Assembly: GCA_025766275.1 (NCBI GenBank)
Contig: JAFKAC010000060.1
Coordinates: forward strand, 186,001-250,000
Reading direction: 5' to 3'
Length of the DNA: 64,000 nt
Origin: Lactarius indigo
Taxonomy: Eukaryota; Basidiomycota; Agaricomycetes; Russulales; Russulaceae
How positions within the stretch are numbered: position 1 is the first letter of the stretch; each line of letters begins with the position of its first letter. Positions 1 through 11,492 of the stretch are shown in pieces. Made by a program: the position numbers and the translations under genes. The notes under the pieces are model-generated. The model was not told where the DNA came from. It was given only the letters and a program-made list of their open reading frames with translations, and ran no database searches.

Positions 1-566
1 GTAGCGATGCTCGCTCAAGAACTGTCCTTGGACAGCTCCCAAATCGCCGAATCACAGGGAAGCCTATCCCGTGTTGAGGTGATTGGTATGTACTGAATTC
101 CTAACTCGTCGATACCTCGATAGCCGTTTACCCCCTTTGTTGGTCCTCCGGGCACACCATCTCCCAAGTATCAAGAAACAGCTCGGCCCGAAGAGACGGT
201 TCTATGTCACTGTAACCAATGATGCGACATTGAAGAAGACGAAAAGCGTCCAGATTGATGGACCGACGGCGCGCTGGGACCAGACGCTTGGCCCCTTGTA
301 AGACTTTTTCTTTTTCAGTCTTACTTTTTGGCTAACAGTTCGGCTCAGTTCTACACAACCGTCTTCACATCTTATACTGCATCTTTATGAGAAGCGGCGT
401 TTGCGCGCTGATGTCCTTATCGGAACGCATGCGATGACAATACCTGTCGAAACACAAACCGGTGAGTATCTTATTGGAAACCTTACTTACTCGACTAGCT
501 GAACATCTTGGGTGTAGAACTTGGGGTCACCGGCCGCGGGATCCCGACGTCTCCATGCAGGCGATA
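1..566 (+). pseudogene. C2-domain protein gene, frameshifted and possibly 5' partial
   Basis: Reads as a single C2 (calcium/lipid-binding) domain protein. Exon 1 (ATG at 7, to 85) is followed by an intron ending at 123. The exon at 124-297 encodes a C2 beta-strand core including RRFYVTVTND. It splices in phase to 349-461, encoding PSSHLILHLYEKRR and VLIGTHAM, typical of the end of a C2 domain. A third exon from 517 stops at 564-566. The reading frame of exon 1 does not join exon 2: the homologous-looking start and the C2 core lie one base apart around the C run at 131-135. This is either a real one-base deletion or a sequence error. The family is common in Agaricomycetes, often as an N-terminal module of larger proteins. 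The domain call is from pattern recognition; the tail is uncertain. Confidence 0.55.
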
Positions 567-1317
567 AACTTCAGGGTCGCCCTCGAAGGCGATTCCATTT
601 CCCCAGAGCAGCACAAGCGGCGCAACGCCAGTGCGCTTACTCTCATCCCGCGCTCTACTCTGCGTCGTCGAGCCTATCCCCGAGCATCCAGCTACCTACT
701 AGTTAACAGGTCGTCGCAGGCATAATCTCGCTGCTCGACGACTTTGTTTTTTTAGAATTTATGAAGGGAAGAAACCGCTCAGATACCTCAATCCCTGGTT
801 GTACAGCGACCACGGATTCAGAATCCCGGCCCTCAACAATCATTCTTAGACGTATTGAACAAGAGCGACACGGCAGCCCCCACTCGAGACGCCAAGGAAA
901 TAGGTGAAATTTAGGCTTGAATTTAGGACGAAAGGGTAGAAAGATCAATATTAATGAGACCATGGGGCGTATGCGTTTAGTACCCTGAAATGGAGATTGC
1001 TCAGAGAAAAGCTCGTTCACTGCGGAACCATTCAAAGTGGGGGGTACGGATGAGGGACTTTCGGAACTGAATATGACGGTCGTGTAATGAAGGCATTCGC
1101 TTTCCAGTTTGAGATTGTCTCCGCCGTGGCCGCAACACTGGTCGCTTTGCCTTTCACAGCGAGTTTCTCGCATTTTTTTACCATAACCACACCATTTCGT
1201 GTTACACCATTCTATTGTCTGCATTTAGTATGTGTACCTCTTTGGTTTGTAACCATCAGCCTAATCGTCACTCCCCTTGTGTGAACGCCTATCGATCTCA
1301 GGCGTTCGACCCGTAGC
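567..1317. other. Intergenic, no supported gene
   Basis: Short open frames occur on both strands, including 173 codons on the minus strand at 703-1224, but none has recognisable motifs or intron signals. I treat the stretch as intergenic between the C2 gene and the 3' end of the cyclodeaminase-family gene. Confidence 0.5.
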
Positions 1318-2453
1318 TTAATCGAAGTTGTGCACTATGGTGCCGATTCCTATCTCCATCGCCCGATCGACCGTCGCAACGGTAATAGCAACGTCTTGCG
1401 CCCCAAGCCCTACAGTCTTGAATATCGTGACGTCGCCTGTACCCGCAGACAAAAGCTCAGCGATCCTCGGCGCGTCGGGCTCCCAGGCCCACGATTCACC
1501 GGAGGCGCGGCACAGGAGTTCACCGACTTCTACCATTTCCGCCTGCGGGACGCCCGCAACGATGAGCTCCCCCGCCTCGACCGCACAAGCGGCGCGTGAG
1601 TCGACGACGAGGGCACGCGCGCGTCTCACGAGCGCCGTGTCGATCTCGGCCATCTCGGGCTTATAGCTGCCCACCAGAATGACGTGCGCGCCAGGGCGCA
1701 CCCACTCGGAGGGGAACAGCGGGGCTGTGGAGGACGTCGCGCAGCAGATGCAGTCCGCCTGGCGGACGGCCGCCTCGATCGACCCGTCATCGGCGCCGCT
1801 CGACGAATGGTGGGCCACGAATGTTGTGTTGGGGTAGTCGCGCTGCAGATCGCTGAGGAGAGCGGCGAGGCGGGCGTTGAGGGTGCGGTTGATGATGGTG
1901 ATGCAGGCGATGGAGGGGTAGGTGTCCAGGAGCTGTCGGATGTGCGAGCTGATTTGGAGCCCGGCGCCAAAGGCGACGAGGTGGTGGAACTTGGTACTCG
2001 CCGGCGGGTGGAGAAGCACGGTTGCGAGGACGGATCCTGGAGAGAGGTGACTCGGGAGGTCGGCGGCAATGGTACGACATACAGTCACATACCGGCGGCT
2101 GTGCGAAGGGCTGTCAAGGCACGGGCGTTGACGAGGGCCTTAGTGGCGCCGGTTTTTTCATCCAGGACGAGAGTGGATCCGGGAATGCCACGGGTGTCGC
2201 CTGATAACAAGGGAGCGGAAACGACTTTTATGGTGGTGCCGATATCGGGGATGCGTGCTGGCATGAAGAGGACACGATGCTCTGGCAAATCGATGGTGGT
2301 TCTTTGTGGTGACACGAGATCATGGCCGTGGGAAAGAGAGAAGAAAGCACGAGCAACGATGGATTGAAGATGGAGAGTAGTAAACGAAGCGGTGACTCGA
2401 GATACGTGCTCGGCTGATAAGACGAGCATAGGAGTGGCCATGGTAGTTGCCAT
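1318..2453 (-). CDS. Ornithine cyclodeaminase / mu-crystallin family protein
   Basis: Two exons, 2453-2093 and 2036-1318, with a 56-bp intron (GTATGT...CTCCAG), give 359 residues, close to the usual family length of 320-360. The first exon carries the family's catalytic half, including ARIPDIGTTIKVVS and ARALTALRTAAG just before the splice. Exon 2 opens the Rossmann fold, with the dinucleotide-binding loop AFGAGLQISSHIR near residues 142-155 and INRTLNARLAAL. Later segments VGSYKPEMAEIDTALVRRA and the C-terminal TIFKTVGLGAQDVA are typical of the family. Members reduce or deaminate amino or imino acids with NAD(P)(H), such as ornithine to proline, ketimines or alanine. The substrate cannot be read here. 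An upstream in-frame extension lacks support, so I start at MATTMATP (a second ATG lies at 2441). It is divergently arranged with the ZIP transporter, start codons 104 bp apart. Confidence 0.85.
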
Positions 2454-2557
2454 GTGACTGTATGAAATGACTGGTTGACCTATGACTGGTGCGGTACCCG
2501 TGAGAGAATGCCAATAAAGATACTCGGACTCTGACCCTACTCTGACCCCCATCCGAT
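2454..2557. promoter_or_regulatory. Shared divergent promoter of OCD-family and ZIP genes
   Basis: Only 104 bp separate the two start codons, so the 5' leaders and core promoters must overlap or lie within the neighbour. I see no clear TATA box. Co-regulation is an inference from the arrangement. Confidence 0.45.
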
Positions 2558-4333
2558 ATGTCCCCGACTGCCACTCGCAATGATGACCCTCACAGTAAGG
2601 GCACTGACCTCTCCACCCGACTCGCCGTTATGGCCGTAATCTTCTGCGTCTCTCTCTTTGGTATGCTTACCCAACCACCCCGCCCTTCTTTCCCACTTAT
2701 CCCAGCCTCCCACAGCCGTTTCATTTCCCACACTCTCAAAAAGGAGTCGCTACATACGCATTCCACCCATTGTCTTTTTTGTTGGAAAGCACTTTGGCAC
2801 AGGTTTGCGCCCACCAGAGCATTGAGTTCTATCGTCCTGACCCTTGTATTTAGGTGTTATCCTGTCAACGGCATTTGTCCACCTCCTACAGGACGCCTTC
2901 GACCGCCTCCAGGACCCAGACGTCAAACGATATACGGGCATTGGGCACTGGGCAGGTCTCATTGTGTCAGTAACCAATCGCCTATTTCTGCATACGCTTA
3001 TCGTCCACACAGTCTCTCCTCTCTGCTTGCGATCTTCCTTGTCGAGTGTATGTCCTCCCCCCGGCTTCAAGTGCTCACTCTGACTGTATGGTACTACCAC
3101 AGATATTTCGACCGCATACGTGGATCACCTTCATTCCTATTCCTCTGTACCATCCACCCCGAAAGTCGAGCGTACGTAATTGCTTATCTCACTCTTATCG
3201 TGGGCCAATATTCAATTGATTTCCATTTACCAGCCACACAACTGCCCCCGATATCTCCCCCTATCACCCCTTCCCAACAAGCTCCCAGAGAAGTTACACC
3301 GCTGCTCGATTCTTGTTCTTCTACACACACCAAACAGTCCCACCGACACACCGTGGGTGGCGCACACTCCCATGATCACAGTCACGGCCTTCTCCCAGGT
3401 CACCACAGGCACGAACCACACCGACACCACGACCAACACCATACCGATCACCCTCGTTGTGTGCTCACCCGTTTCTATGAATCGGCAGACGGCGAAGGAT
3501 GTGCCTCCGCCAAGGTGTCGTCACAGGACGATCAAGTGGGCGAGGCCCAGCACTATCAAGTGCATTCCCATTCCCACGGACATAGCCACCACGGCCACGG
3601 CGATCTGGAAGGTTTACTTGAGGGCGCAGACTCGGATGCCGACACGGACTGTACGGCCGAGGAAGAAGAAGCAGACCGTTTAATCGGACGGAAGAGACAG
3701 ATCGTCGGCATCCTCGTACGACATCCTCACCTCTAATGACCGCTTGACACGTTGCGAGTTGTTATTTTTACAGGTCCTGCAATTGGGCATCATGCTCCAT
3801 TCGCTCGTGATCGGATTCACGCTTGCCCTCGCTTCAGGCTCCGACTTTGAGTCCCTCGCAACGGCCATCTCATTCCACCAGCTCTTCGAGGGACTCTCCC
3901 TCGGCATACGCATCGCCGCCCTGCCGGCGCACCCAGACCCCCAACAACAGTCCACCCTTGGCTGGCTCCGCCCGCTCCTCGCGCTCCTCTTTGCGCTCAC
4001 CACGCCCGCGGGCATCCTCTCCGGCCTCATCGTCTTCGACGCCGGACACAGAGGCGGCGGCGTCGGCGCAAAAGTCGCAGAGGGCGTGCTGAGCGCCGTC
4101 AGCGCGGGTATGCTCATCTACGCCGCCTGCGTGGAGATGCTCGCGGCCGATTTTGTGCTTGACCCGACGTTATGGCGCTCGAGCAAGGGAAGGCAGGTCC
4201 TCGCGCTGGCGAGTGTGGGAATGGGCGCTGCAGGGATGGTCCTCCTAGAGTACGTTTTTCTCCCCCTCGTTTGGCGTTTTTGAAAGACGGCTCAACGAAT
4301 GCACCCCGGTTTTTGTGTGTGAATAGGATGTAA
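2558..4333 (+). CDS. ZIP family zinc/iron transporter
   Basis: Eight exons: 2558-2660, 2716-2802, 2854-2965, 3013-3047, 3103-3171, 3234-3715, 3774-4249 and 4327-4333. They close in frame at 456 residues. The N-terminal helices include IPPIVFFVGKHFGTG and VILSTAFVHLL, typical of ZIP transmembrane segments I-II. A long cytosolic loop (about residues 180-285) is rich in histidine, including HSHDHSH and HSHSHGHSHHGHG, the metal-binding loop of the family. After the last long intron come the metal-site helices IV and V, with LGIMLHSLVIGF and FHQLFEGLSLG (His-Ser and His-x-x-x-Glu signatures). The third intron uses GTCAGT as donor; this choice alone keeps the helix in frame. The last intron (4250-4326) has a good GTACGT donor; unspliced, the protein would end at 4281-4283 with ten different residues. 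Imports zinc or other divalent metals into the cytosol. Confidence 0.88.
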
Positions 4334-4764
4334 GTGATATACACACTTTAATCTACCGACTGACTGACACATTCGTTAAGCTTTTGATGCGAACCATCCA
4401 ACAGACGGTATCTCTTCACGATCTTGTTTTAGGAACTTTTTTTTCTTTTTGGTTTTTCACAAAGCATTTGTCGCTTTCACAAGACTACAGTACACTACCA
4501 TCCTACTTGTTGTCACATGTCACCCACCCTCTGTACTATCTATGTACCAATACAATGCGTGCAATAGCCCGTTTCCGGCCCCCCGTGCAGCAGGTTTTGT
4601 GTTGTTCTGTCAGGATGAACGTTTGGTTTACCACGCATGACAAGCATTGTTACGTGTCGCATCACCATTAGCGCCGATCCCTCCTTCTCCCCCCTAAAGC
4701 CTCCACTTCACAACACAAACACAACTCAGCTCGCCACGTGTCATCGTTCTCGAGTCCACGCACC

Positions 4765-5286
4765 ATGTTCACATTCACGCCGACGTCCATAACCCCCGAA
4801 CACAAACGCATATTCCTCATCACGGCCGCGGCCGCGGCAGCCATAGCCCTGACCGTCGTCGCGGTCCGCTCCTCATCAAGCACCCTCTCCAAACGCCAAC
4901 TCGCGCGCCTGTCCCCCGACGTACGTGCCATCCATCCGTCCACAAATATCCACCATCCCTAAAAAAAAACCTATACGCAGGAACGACGCGCGCTCGTAAA
5001 GACACTACGCCAGCGCGCGGAAGCAGCCGCGCAGGCGGATGACTACGAGCGCGCGGTGCAGCTGTATGCGCGCGCGCTCGCAGCCGCAGCCCCGGAAGCG
5101 GACGCGAGTGTTATCGCGGCGCTGCATATGAGCCGCGCGTTGTGCTATGGGAATATGCAGCCGCCGAGGCACCGCGAGGTGGTGCGGGACTGCGAGGCGG
5201 CGCTGGCGCTGGACCCGCTCGACGCGATGGCGGTGCTGAGGCGGTCGATTGCGCTGCAGGAGCTCAAGGCGATGGGGGAGCGTTAA
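4765..5286 (+). CDS. Short Tom70-like protein: membrane anchor plus TPR clamp
   Basis: Two exons (4765-4920 and 4981-5286, 60-bp phase-0 intron) give 153 residues. Residues 15-35 (RIFLITAAAAAAIALTVVAV) form a hydrophobic N-terminal anchor after a short tail. From LARLSPDERR onward the chain aligns by eye with TOM70 at 7003-9325: ERRALVKTLRQ against ERKSLAASLKQ, SRALCYGNMQPPRHREVV against NRAACYVSMEPPQHEKVV, and the DCEAALALD/DCDEALKLD helix. It stops right after the first TPR block, where Tom70 continues for about 400 residues. An intron lies at the matching place (before ERR). The coding sequence is very GC-rich and alanine-rich. I infer an outer-mitochondrial-membrane, tail-in-cytosol protein able to hold Hsp70/Hsp90 C-termini, or a non-functional partial duplicate. 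The intact frame argues for function. Confidence 0.75.
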
Positions 5287-5700
5287 ATTAAAAAGTGGGA
5301 AAATAATTTGGTTCCGTGTTATTTAGTTACTTGATATGGTATGCGGTGAGGCGTTTTTGGGTGTGGCGTTCGTTTTTGTGGAAAAAAAAGTTGTTTAGAT
5401 GGCCGGTCGGTCAATCATATCGATCGATTTGAAAAGAATTATTGATTTCAGGTAGGTCTGGTATCGAAGAAGACGACGGAAGGGGAAAAAATACAACAAC
5501 CATCTCCGATGGTGGTACGACGAGCGATGATGATGATGATGATGACGATGAACGACGACAACAAAGATGACGAGGGTAAAAGACGACGACCAAACAGATG
5601 AGATCATGCAACGAGAAGAGTGAGGAAGGAAGAGGAGGGTGAATACAAGCTCGGTGACGATGACGATGACGATGGATAACAAAATCGAAAAACAAAAAAA
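5287..5700. other. Convergent 3' region with GAT trinucleotide repeats
   Basis: Gap between the ends of two convergent genes. It carries a GAT run at about 5526-5543 and a GACGAT run at about 5653-5673. No gene seen; presumably 3' UTRs and terminators of both neighbours. Confidence 0.5.
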
Positions 5701-6204
5701 TCACGGTTCCGCCGCCGTATAGATCGCATTGTCGCGCTCGTCCGGGCTGATCAAGTCCTGCTCGACGGCGCGCTTGAGGACCTCCACGACCCAATTCTGT
5801 CCGTTCCACCATCCATTCGGGCGCATGACCCCGACGCCATTAGCGATGCGCTCCAGCGCCGCGCGTTTCCCCCGTCCCAAGCTCGCCACGGGCACCAGTC
5901 GACACTCGCGCGGGAACTCGCACTGCTGCGTGATCGGGCCCCAGTACACGTGGCTCTCCTTGTCCGGCGCCGCGCGCACCGTGCCGAGGATCCGCACGAC
6001 GCCATTCGCGGGCGACCAACACAGCGCCCACGTCCGTTCGCGCGGGAGCGGCCGCGAAGGTGCTGGATAGCCCGAGACGACGATGTGCACGACGCGCGGG
6101 CCGTCCGGCTCGGGGAAGGCGCCTGCGGGGAGGCTCGGCGGCGGTTTCATGCCGGGCTGGACGCCGTTGTGTGGCTCGTAAAAATGCGCTGGGTACATCG
6201 ACAT
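5701..6204 (-). CDS. Conserved-looking protein of unknown function
   Basis: Single exon of 167 residues from MSMYPAHFYEP; a further 16 in-frame residues upstream (ATG at 6252) are possible. The GC-rich frame is long and uninterrupted, and the protein has ordered-looking segments: VVHIVVSGYP, RTWALCWSP, GVVRILGTVR, HVYWGPITQQCEFPRECRL and WNGQNWVVEVLKRAVEQDLIS. The regular tryptophans and beta-strand-like spacing suggest a small globular domain with a C-terminal helix. There is no signal peptide or membrane segment. I do not recognise the family. It is convergent with the short Tom70-like gene. Confidence 0.65.
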   Translation of the reverse strand: MSMYPAHFYEPHNGVQPGMKPPPSLPAGAFPEPDGPRVVHIVVSGYPAPSRPLPRERTWALCWSPANGVVRILGTVRAAPDKESHVYWGPITQQCEFPRECRLVPVASLGRGKRAALERIANGVGVMRPNGWWNGQNWVVEVLKRAVEQDLISPDERDNAIYTAAEP

Positions 6205-7002
6205 ATTTATGATTGTGTTGGTTGCTTTGTAATGCCCCCCAAATAAAGGCAATTGGAATGGAAGGGGCGGGGGAGGAATAAGAGCGGGCGGATGGAAATG
6301 GGGATTGGTGATAGGAGAGGGGCTGTTGAAAGGCGGCGGAGAGGGAATATGTCAGCGGCGCGGTGTGGCGGGACAGAAAAAAAAAAACAAAGTAACCTTG
6401 AATGGAGTAGCGTATATAAGAAGGTCTGATGGAAAGAGTAGAGCGGGAGAGGACTGTCGTGGAGAGTGGAGTAGGTGTGTGGGAGTAGATTGTCAAGTCC
6501 GTAGAGGGGTGCGCAATCTGGATGATGGCGGTTGTACGGTTTCAAGGTAGGATTGGACGAGCTTCATAAATGGGATGGAACGTCATAGGCCGGGACCCTG
6601 CCCTCTGCCTCAAAGCGACATCATAGGCCGGTTCCATTCGTAAGATGATACGCCTCGTTGCCTCGTTGCGGGAGATCAACGCCGGATGGGAGGCCTGCCG
6701 AGGCACGACTGCATGACGAGGGGGCTGATCCCTTCCCGATGATAATGACGTAACGCACACTTATCACCCATAATCACACCTAATTTCAAATTTACCGTGA
6801 CCTTAGTTCTTTGGGGATCAAATATGACGTAGCATTAAGAATCAACCTGTAGATAAAAGACTTTGTCCGGATCTGTGCAACGTGCCCATCCACACGCCGT
6901 CCGCGTGTGCTTCCTTCACAGACCGGCCCAGAGAGTCTGCCAGTCAGTCAGTCGAGGCGTCGTGCACGAGGGCATCATACACCACCACCAACACCCTGCG
7001 CC
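6205..7002. other. Intergenic, no supported gene
   Basis: Upstream region of the 5701-6204 gene and 3' flank of TOM70. A short direct repeat CATAGGCCGG occurs at about 6586 and 6623. No coding signal recognised. Confidence 0.5.
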
Positions 7003-9325
7003 TCATATCGTCCGCGCCATTTGGCTCAGCTCGTTCGCAAGATCTGGGTACCGTTTGATAAACTCGAGCTGAGCATACGATGCCTAGTAGTCTCGTCAGC
7101 TTACTATCAGGACGACACTCTTCCTGACTTACGTATTGGTACGTAAGCGCGTTCACAAGCTCTGGTTCATTCCGCGCGAGCTCCGTATGACGCTCGAACA
7201 TGCGGACGGCGGTGTCAATCTTGCCTTGCTGCAGGCTGAGCTGTGCCAATGTCGCAACTGCGGCTTCGCATTCTGGATCCGTACGCAATGCCTCGTTGCA
7301 ACATCTTTCCGCAGCTTCGATGTCCTGCTTCCATTGGAACAGGGCCAAACCCTTGTTAACCAGCGGAAGCACGTTCGGCGGTTTCCTGTTTGACAGATTA
7401 ATACCGATACTGCGTCATCGAGGTTCGAAAACCTCACTTTAACCGCTCTAGCTCTACCGCCCGATCGAACTTTTCTACTGCCTCCGAGAACTTTTGCTGG
7501 TCCAGAAGTAACTCGCCGCTGTATGACGTCGTCAAAAAGTGCCCTCGGAGACGTGAGGAGCTCAGCTGACAAGTAGTTCGGTGGTTCGCTGCGATCCGGG
7601 AATGCGTCGAGCGTCCGGATGAACGTCGCCTTGCTCTTTGGGACGTCACCCAACTTGTACAGCGCGACAGCCAATTGGATGTGTGAGAACACGAATGTGT
7701 CATCCAGTTTCGTCGATTTCGTGTAGTCTTCTGCGGCCTTTTCAAAGTCATTCATTATGAAAAGTACTGCACAACGGAGTGAGCACAGGGAGAGTCATGC
7801 AGACATCCAATAGCATACCCTGTCCTCGGTGATAGTAAATGTCGGGGTCGGAGGCATTGTGCTTGATCGCCTGCTCGAAGGCATCAAACGCTTTGCCCAC
7901 ATCAGTTTGTTCCATGTATACGCTCGCAATCTTGACCCAGCTTTGCGTCAACGATGGTACCAACTGCACAGATTCTTCGAGATCAGCCTTGGCGCCATTG
8001 GTGTCTCCAGTGAGGAACCTGCAAGTAAGGAGGGTTGGTACAGCATAGAAACCGGGGGAAGGAACTGACTTGAAAGTGCCTCTGAGGTTAAGCGCCTCCG
8101 CTCTTCCAGCTTCCCATGATATACCCTGCTCAATAGCTTCGTTTATAAGGCTCAGCGAATGGACATAGTCTGATGCGCCAAGTGCCTGGAGGGCTAGAAT
8201 GAGGGTATTATCACCGGTAGACGGGTTTTCTGGAAGGGTGGGAAGTGGGCCTGTGGCGTGGTTAGAAAGTTACGGAAAGGAAACGGAAAAGGGGGAAGGA
8301 CAAACGGGGACGGAAGGCAGAGAAATAGGCGGAAACGAATGTATGAGAAGGAAGACGCCGTTCTCGGTTCTGTCTATGAGGTCAAGATGCGTTCATAGTG
8401 ACTTTGAGCGAATAGGCGTACCGCGAGAATCTCAGTTGCCTTGTTCTTGGACAATTTTTCTAATACACGCTCGACTGATCGGCCCGCAGCATCGTTCTGG
8501 AACTTGCTCAGAATGGTGGTGGCAGTGTAGTCTACGTGAAGCGTTAGCAAAAGATCACCGTTTCCTATTATTGTTCGATCTATGCACCTCGCAAAGAGTC
8601 CTCGTAACGCTCAAGAGCTTCGAGAGCAGTTGCCCTTCTGTTGAGCGCCTTGACGTAGCGCACGTCGAGCTTGAGCGCTTCATCGCAGTCCGCCACCACT
8701 TTCTCGTGCTGTGGCGGCTCCATGCTCACATAACAAGCGGCGCGGTTGCTGTAGAACACGGGTTCGGGGTGAGGCGACACCTCAATGGCGCGCGTGTAGT
8801 ACTGTTCGGCTTTAACGAAGCTTCGGGCCTGGTACGCGTTGTTGCCCTTTTGCTTCAGCGAAGCCGCAAGCGACTTGCGCTCCTGACCACGAGAATGGAA
8901 TGGGCACGTCGTCGAGAAGAGAGTTTGGGTGTGGACGAGCTTACCTCTTTAGAGAGCGCCTTGATCTGCTCCTCTGTCAGAGGTTTGTCTGGTGCGTACA
9001 AAAGGTGAGCGTGAGAGCACGAGCAGGAATGGAAATGGGATACGCAACCGTCTTCCTCTACCTCGGCCCCTTTCGGTTTTCTCTCCTCCAGGATGGGCCC
9101 ATCTTGGTCCTTTACTGTCTTGCCTGGCTTCTTCTTTTTCCTGTCCTTCTTTTTTCCCGAGCGGAGGCTCTCCTCGTCAGCCCCACCATAGGCGCGTGAT
9201 GACGCGACATAGTATGCGACCCCTCCGACGGCGACGGCAGCAGCAGCGACGCCAATAACGACGCCGCGCTTGTTTTCTGAGATGAAGGACGAGACGCGGT
9301 CAACGAGCGTGTCCTCGGACGACAT
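7003..9325 (-). CDS. TOM70: Mitochondrial import receptor Tom70
   Basis: Eleven exons read right to left: 9325-9049, 8988-8945, 8882-8588, 8531-8422, 8369-8306, 8250-8070, 8018-7819, 7766-7571, 7518-7438, 7385-7133 and 7083-7003. They total 1782 nt (593 residues), matching the usual Tom70 size (about 600). Residues 21-42 (GVVIGVAAAAVAVGGVAYYV) are the outer-membrane anchor, followed by a basic Lys-rich linker. The dicarboxylate clamp starts with KQKGNNAYQ and NRAACYVSM and ends with KALNRRATALEAL. The loop NRERRLPSHTFVSAYFSAF and the C-terminal TPRs (IKHNASDPDIYYHRGQ, LALFQWKQDIEAAERCCNEA, LEFIKRYPDLANEL) form the preprotein-binding pocket. Tom70 accepts Hsp70/Hsp90-bound carrier preproteins and hands them to Tom40. 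I start at MSSEDTLV, since upstream frame codons are not ATG. It is divergent from DPH2. Confidence 0.92.
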
Positions 9326-9474
9326 GGGCGAGGCAGAAGTGTTCAGATGAGGCAACTCGGCATGTGCTGACGCGGAAGCGTGGTTCACTTTTCCCTTTGG
9401 CTCGTGGGAAAGATAACGTAAGCATTCTTTGCATTGATCCGATTGATAACCACGTGGTTATCTCGGCTGCTCTA
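9326..9474. promoter_or_regulatory. Divergent promoter between TOM70 and DPH2
   Basis: 149 bp between the two ATG codons. Contains a CACGTG-type core (CCACGTGG near 9450), a possible basic helix-loop-helix site. Function inferred from position only. Confidence 0.45.
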
Positions 9475-11392
9475 ATGAACTTTTCATCGCCCGCGCAGGA
9501 TGTCATCCAGAGACCCGTCGTCCTTGACCAGAGCCAAATTCACGTGCAACTGACTGCTGAGGAGCTGAGTGATTACTACGAACTAGAATGGACCGCAAAT
9601 GAGATCGTTTCGAATAATTATAAGCGCGTGAGAGGACTGTTCTCTCCCCTCCACATCGGATTGTGACGAACCGCATATTGTCCCCAGGTAGCCCTGCAAT
9701 TCCCTGACGAACTTTTACGCGACTCTGTTCCGATTTATCATAGCCTCAAGCGCGCTGTCGGTGCCAATAGCGAGCTCTATGTGCTCGCAGATACGTCTTA
9801 TGGCAGGTATGTCATCGTCTGACCACACACCTGCATCACCCTAACTGGAGACAGTTGTTGTGTTGACGAAGTCGCCGCGCAACACGTTGATGCGGATGCT
9901 GTCGTACATTATGGTCACGCTTGCATGAGCAAGTGAGTCCTTTCCGTCCCCTCCTAAAGCGTTTACCGACCACTCCAGGACCTATCGCCTCCCCGTCATT
10001 TACGTGTTCGGTAAAAAACCTGTGGACGTAAAAGATGCCGCGAAATTGCTTTTGGAGTCCTGGACTTCTTTCGCAAAAGTCGCGGTGCTTAAGCACGACG
10101 TCGCATATACGCATCAAGCAGGTACGCCTTAGGCTCCTAACGCGAGACATGGTTTTGACCGCATTCGCAGAACGGCTAGTATCGGCTCTGCGAGACGTAT
10201 TTTCGAGCCATAAAATCACCATCTCGTACAACCCTATCCCACGAAAGCTTGGCCCATCGACTACAGCCTCTACCACTCCCACCGCCACGATAGAACATGA
10301 TAACCACGACTCCAAGGATACAACTCCCATTCTCTATGTCGGGTCACCGAGTCTCGCGTTGACGAATCTCCTTATGACACACCCAGCTACTCCCGTACGC
10401 ACCTGTCTCCGCGCTCTATAGAGCGCACAGTTCATTCGAGGCCACCTTTAAAGGTCTACGGGTACGACCCTACGACACGCCAGGCCTCCCTTCAGTCTGT
10501 ACAAACGAACAAGCTCCTGATGCGACGGTACGCAATCGTCCAAAAGGCCCGCGATGCCGATGTTTTCGGTATCCTCGTCGGCACGCTCGGAGTCGGTTCG
10601 CTCACACTCTCCCTGTACTGTTATCTTTCATGAATCGAATCTAGCGTCCTACCTCCCTCTTATCGCGCGCATCCGCCAACTTTTAGTCGACGCTCACAAA
10701 AAGGCGTACACGATCAGCGTCGGAAAGCTCAATCCCGCCAAGCTAGCCAACTTTGCCGAGATCGAATGCTTCGTTCTCGTCGCATGTCCCGAAAATTCGG
10801 TGATCGATGCCAAGGTAATACCTTACCTCTCCGTGCGCGTGATCGACTTTGAGAGGATGTTAGGACTTTTTCAGGCCTATCGTGACACCATTCGAGCTCC
10901 AGCTCGCATTACAGCCCTCCCCGACTTGGACCGGCGAGTACATGCTCGATTTCGACCGGGTCCTCGCACGAGAGCCATCCAAGCGCTCATCGGATGACGA
11001 GGACGAGGACGGCGATCCTGATCGCCCGGTGTTCTCGCTCGTCACGGGGAAGTACAGGCATGCCAAGCGCTATGGGGGTGAGTAACTTCTTATGATCACT
11101 GGGTCCGCATTGAATACCTCGGCAACAGAGGACGATCCGACGCCTGCGCAGGAGACGACTTCTTCCGCCCTTATTCTCAGAGACCAGGATGGCACGGTCA
11201 CGACACTCAGGGATAGCGCTGCTGGTATGCTTTGATTCTTTCTTCCAAAATTGTTCAGCTGAACCCCGTCAAGGCGAATTTCTACAATCCCGCACGTTCC
11301 GTGGTCTCGAGACGCGTGCAGGACTTGATCCCCCTAGTATCCTCGAGCAAGGGCGGAGTGGTATCGCTCGGGGCTATGAGGATGATCATTGA
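9475..11392 (+). CDS. DPH2: Diphthamide biosynthesis protein 2 (Dph2)
   Basis: Ten exons: 9475-9627, 9688-9806, 9855-9932, 9979-10121, 10171-10394, 10454-10595, 10645-10814, 10864-11077, 11129-11224 and 11259-11392. They sum to 1473 nt, 490 residues. Diagnostic segments: [41 protein letters not shown], then [14 protein letters not shown] (cysteine region, about residues 86-99) and [10 protein letters not shown]. Later come [34 protein letters not shown] and [13 protein letters not shown], and the C-terminal [13 protein letters not shown] and [11 protein letters not shown]. Dph2 pairs with Dph1 in the Fe-S enzyme that moves the 3-amino-3-carboxypropyl group of S-adenosylmethionine onto a histidine of elongation factor 2, the first step of diphthamide synthesis. 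Intron boundaries were chosen by keeping these motifs in frame. Confidence 0.92.
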
Positions 11393-11492
11393 TGAATTTG
11401 GACTGTACAATAAGTGAATGCAAAGAAAACGTCTAATTCTCCTTCCTGAAGAGGGGAATATTCCTTGATGACCAGTTCGCCAATAGAACGCG

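Noticed and set aside
703..1224. 173-codon minus-strand frame
   Set aside because: No domain, no splice context, unconvincing composition.
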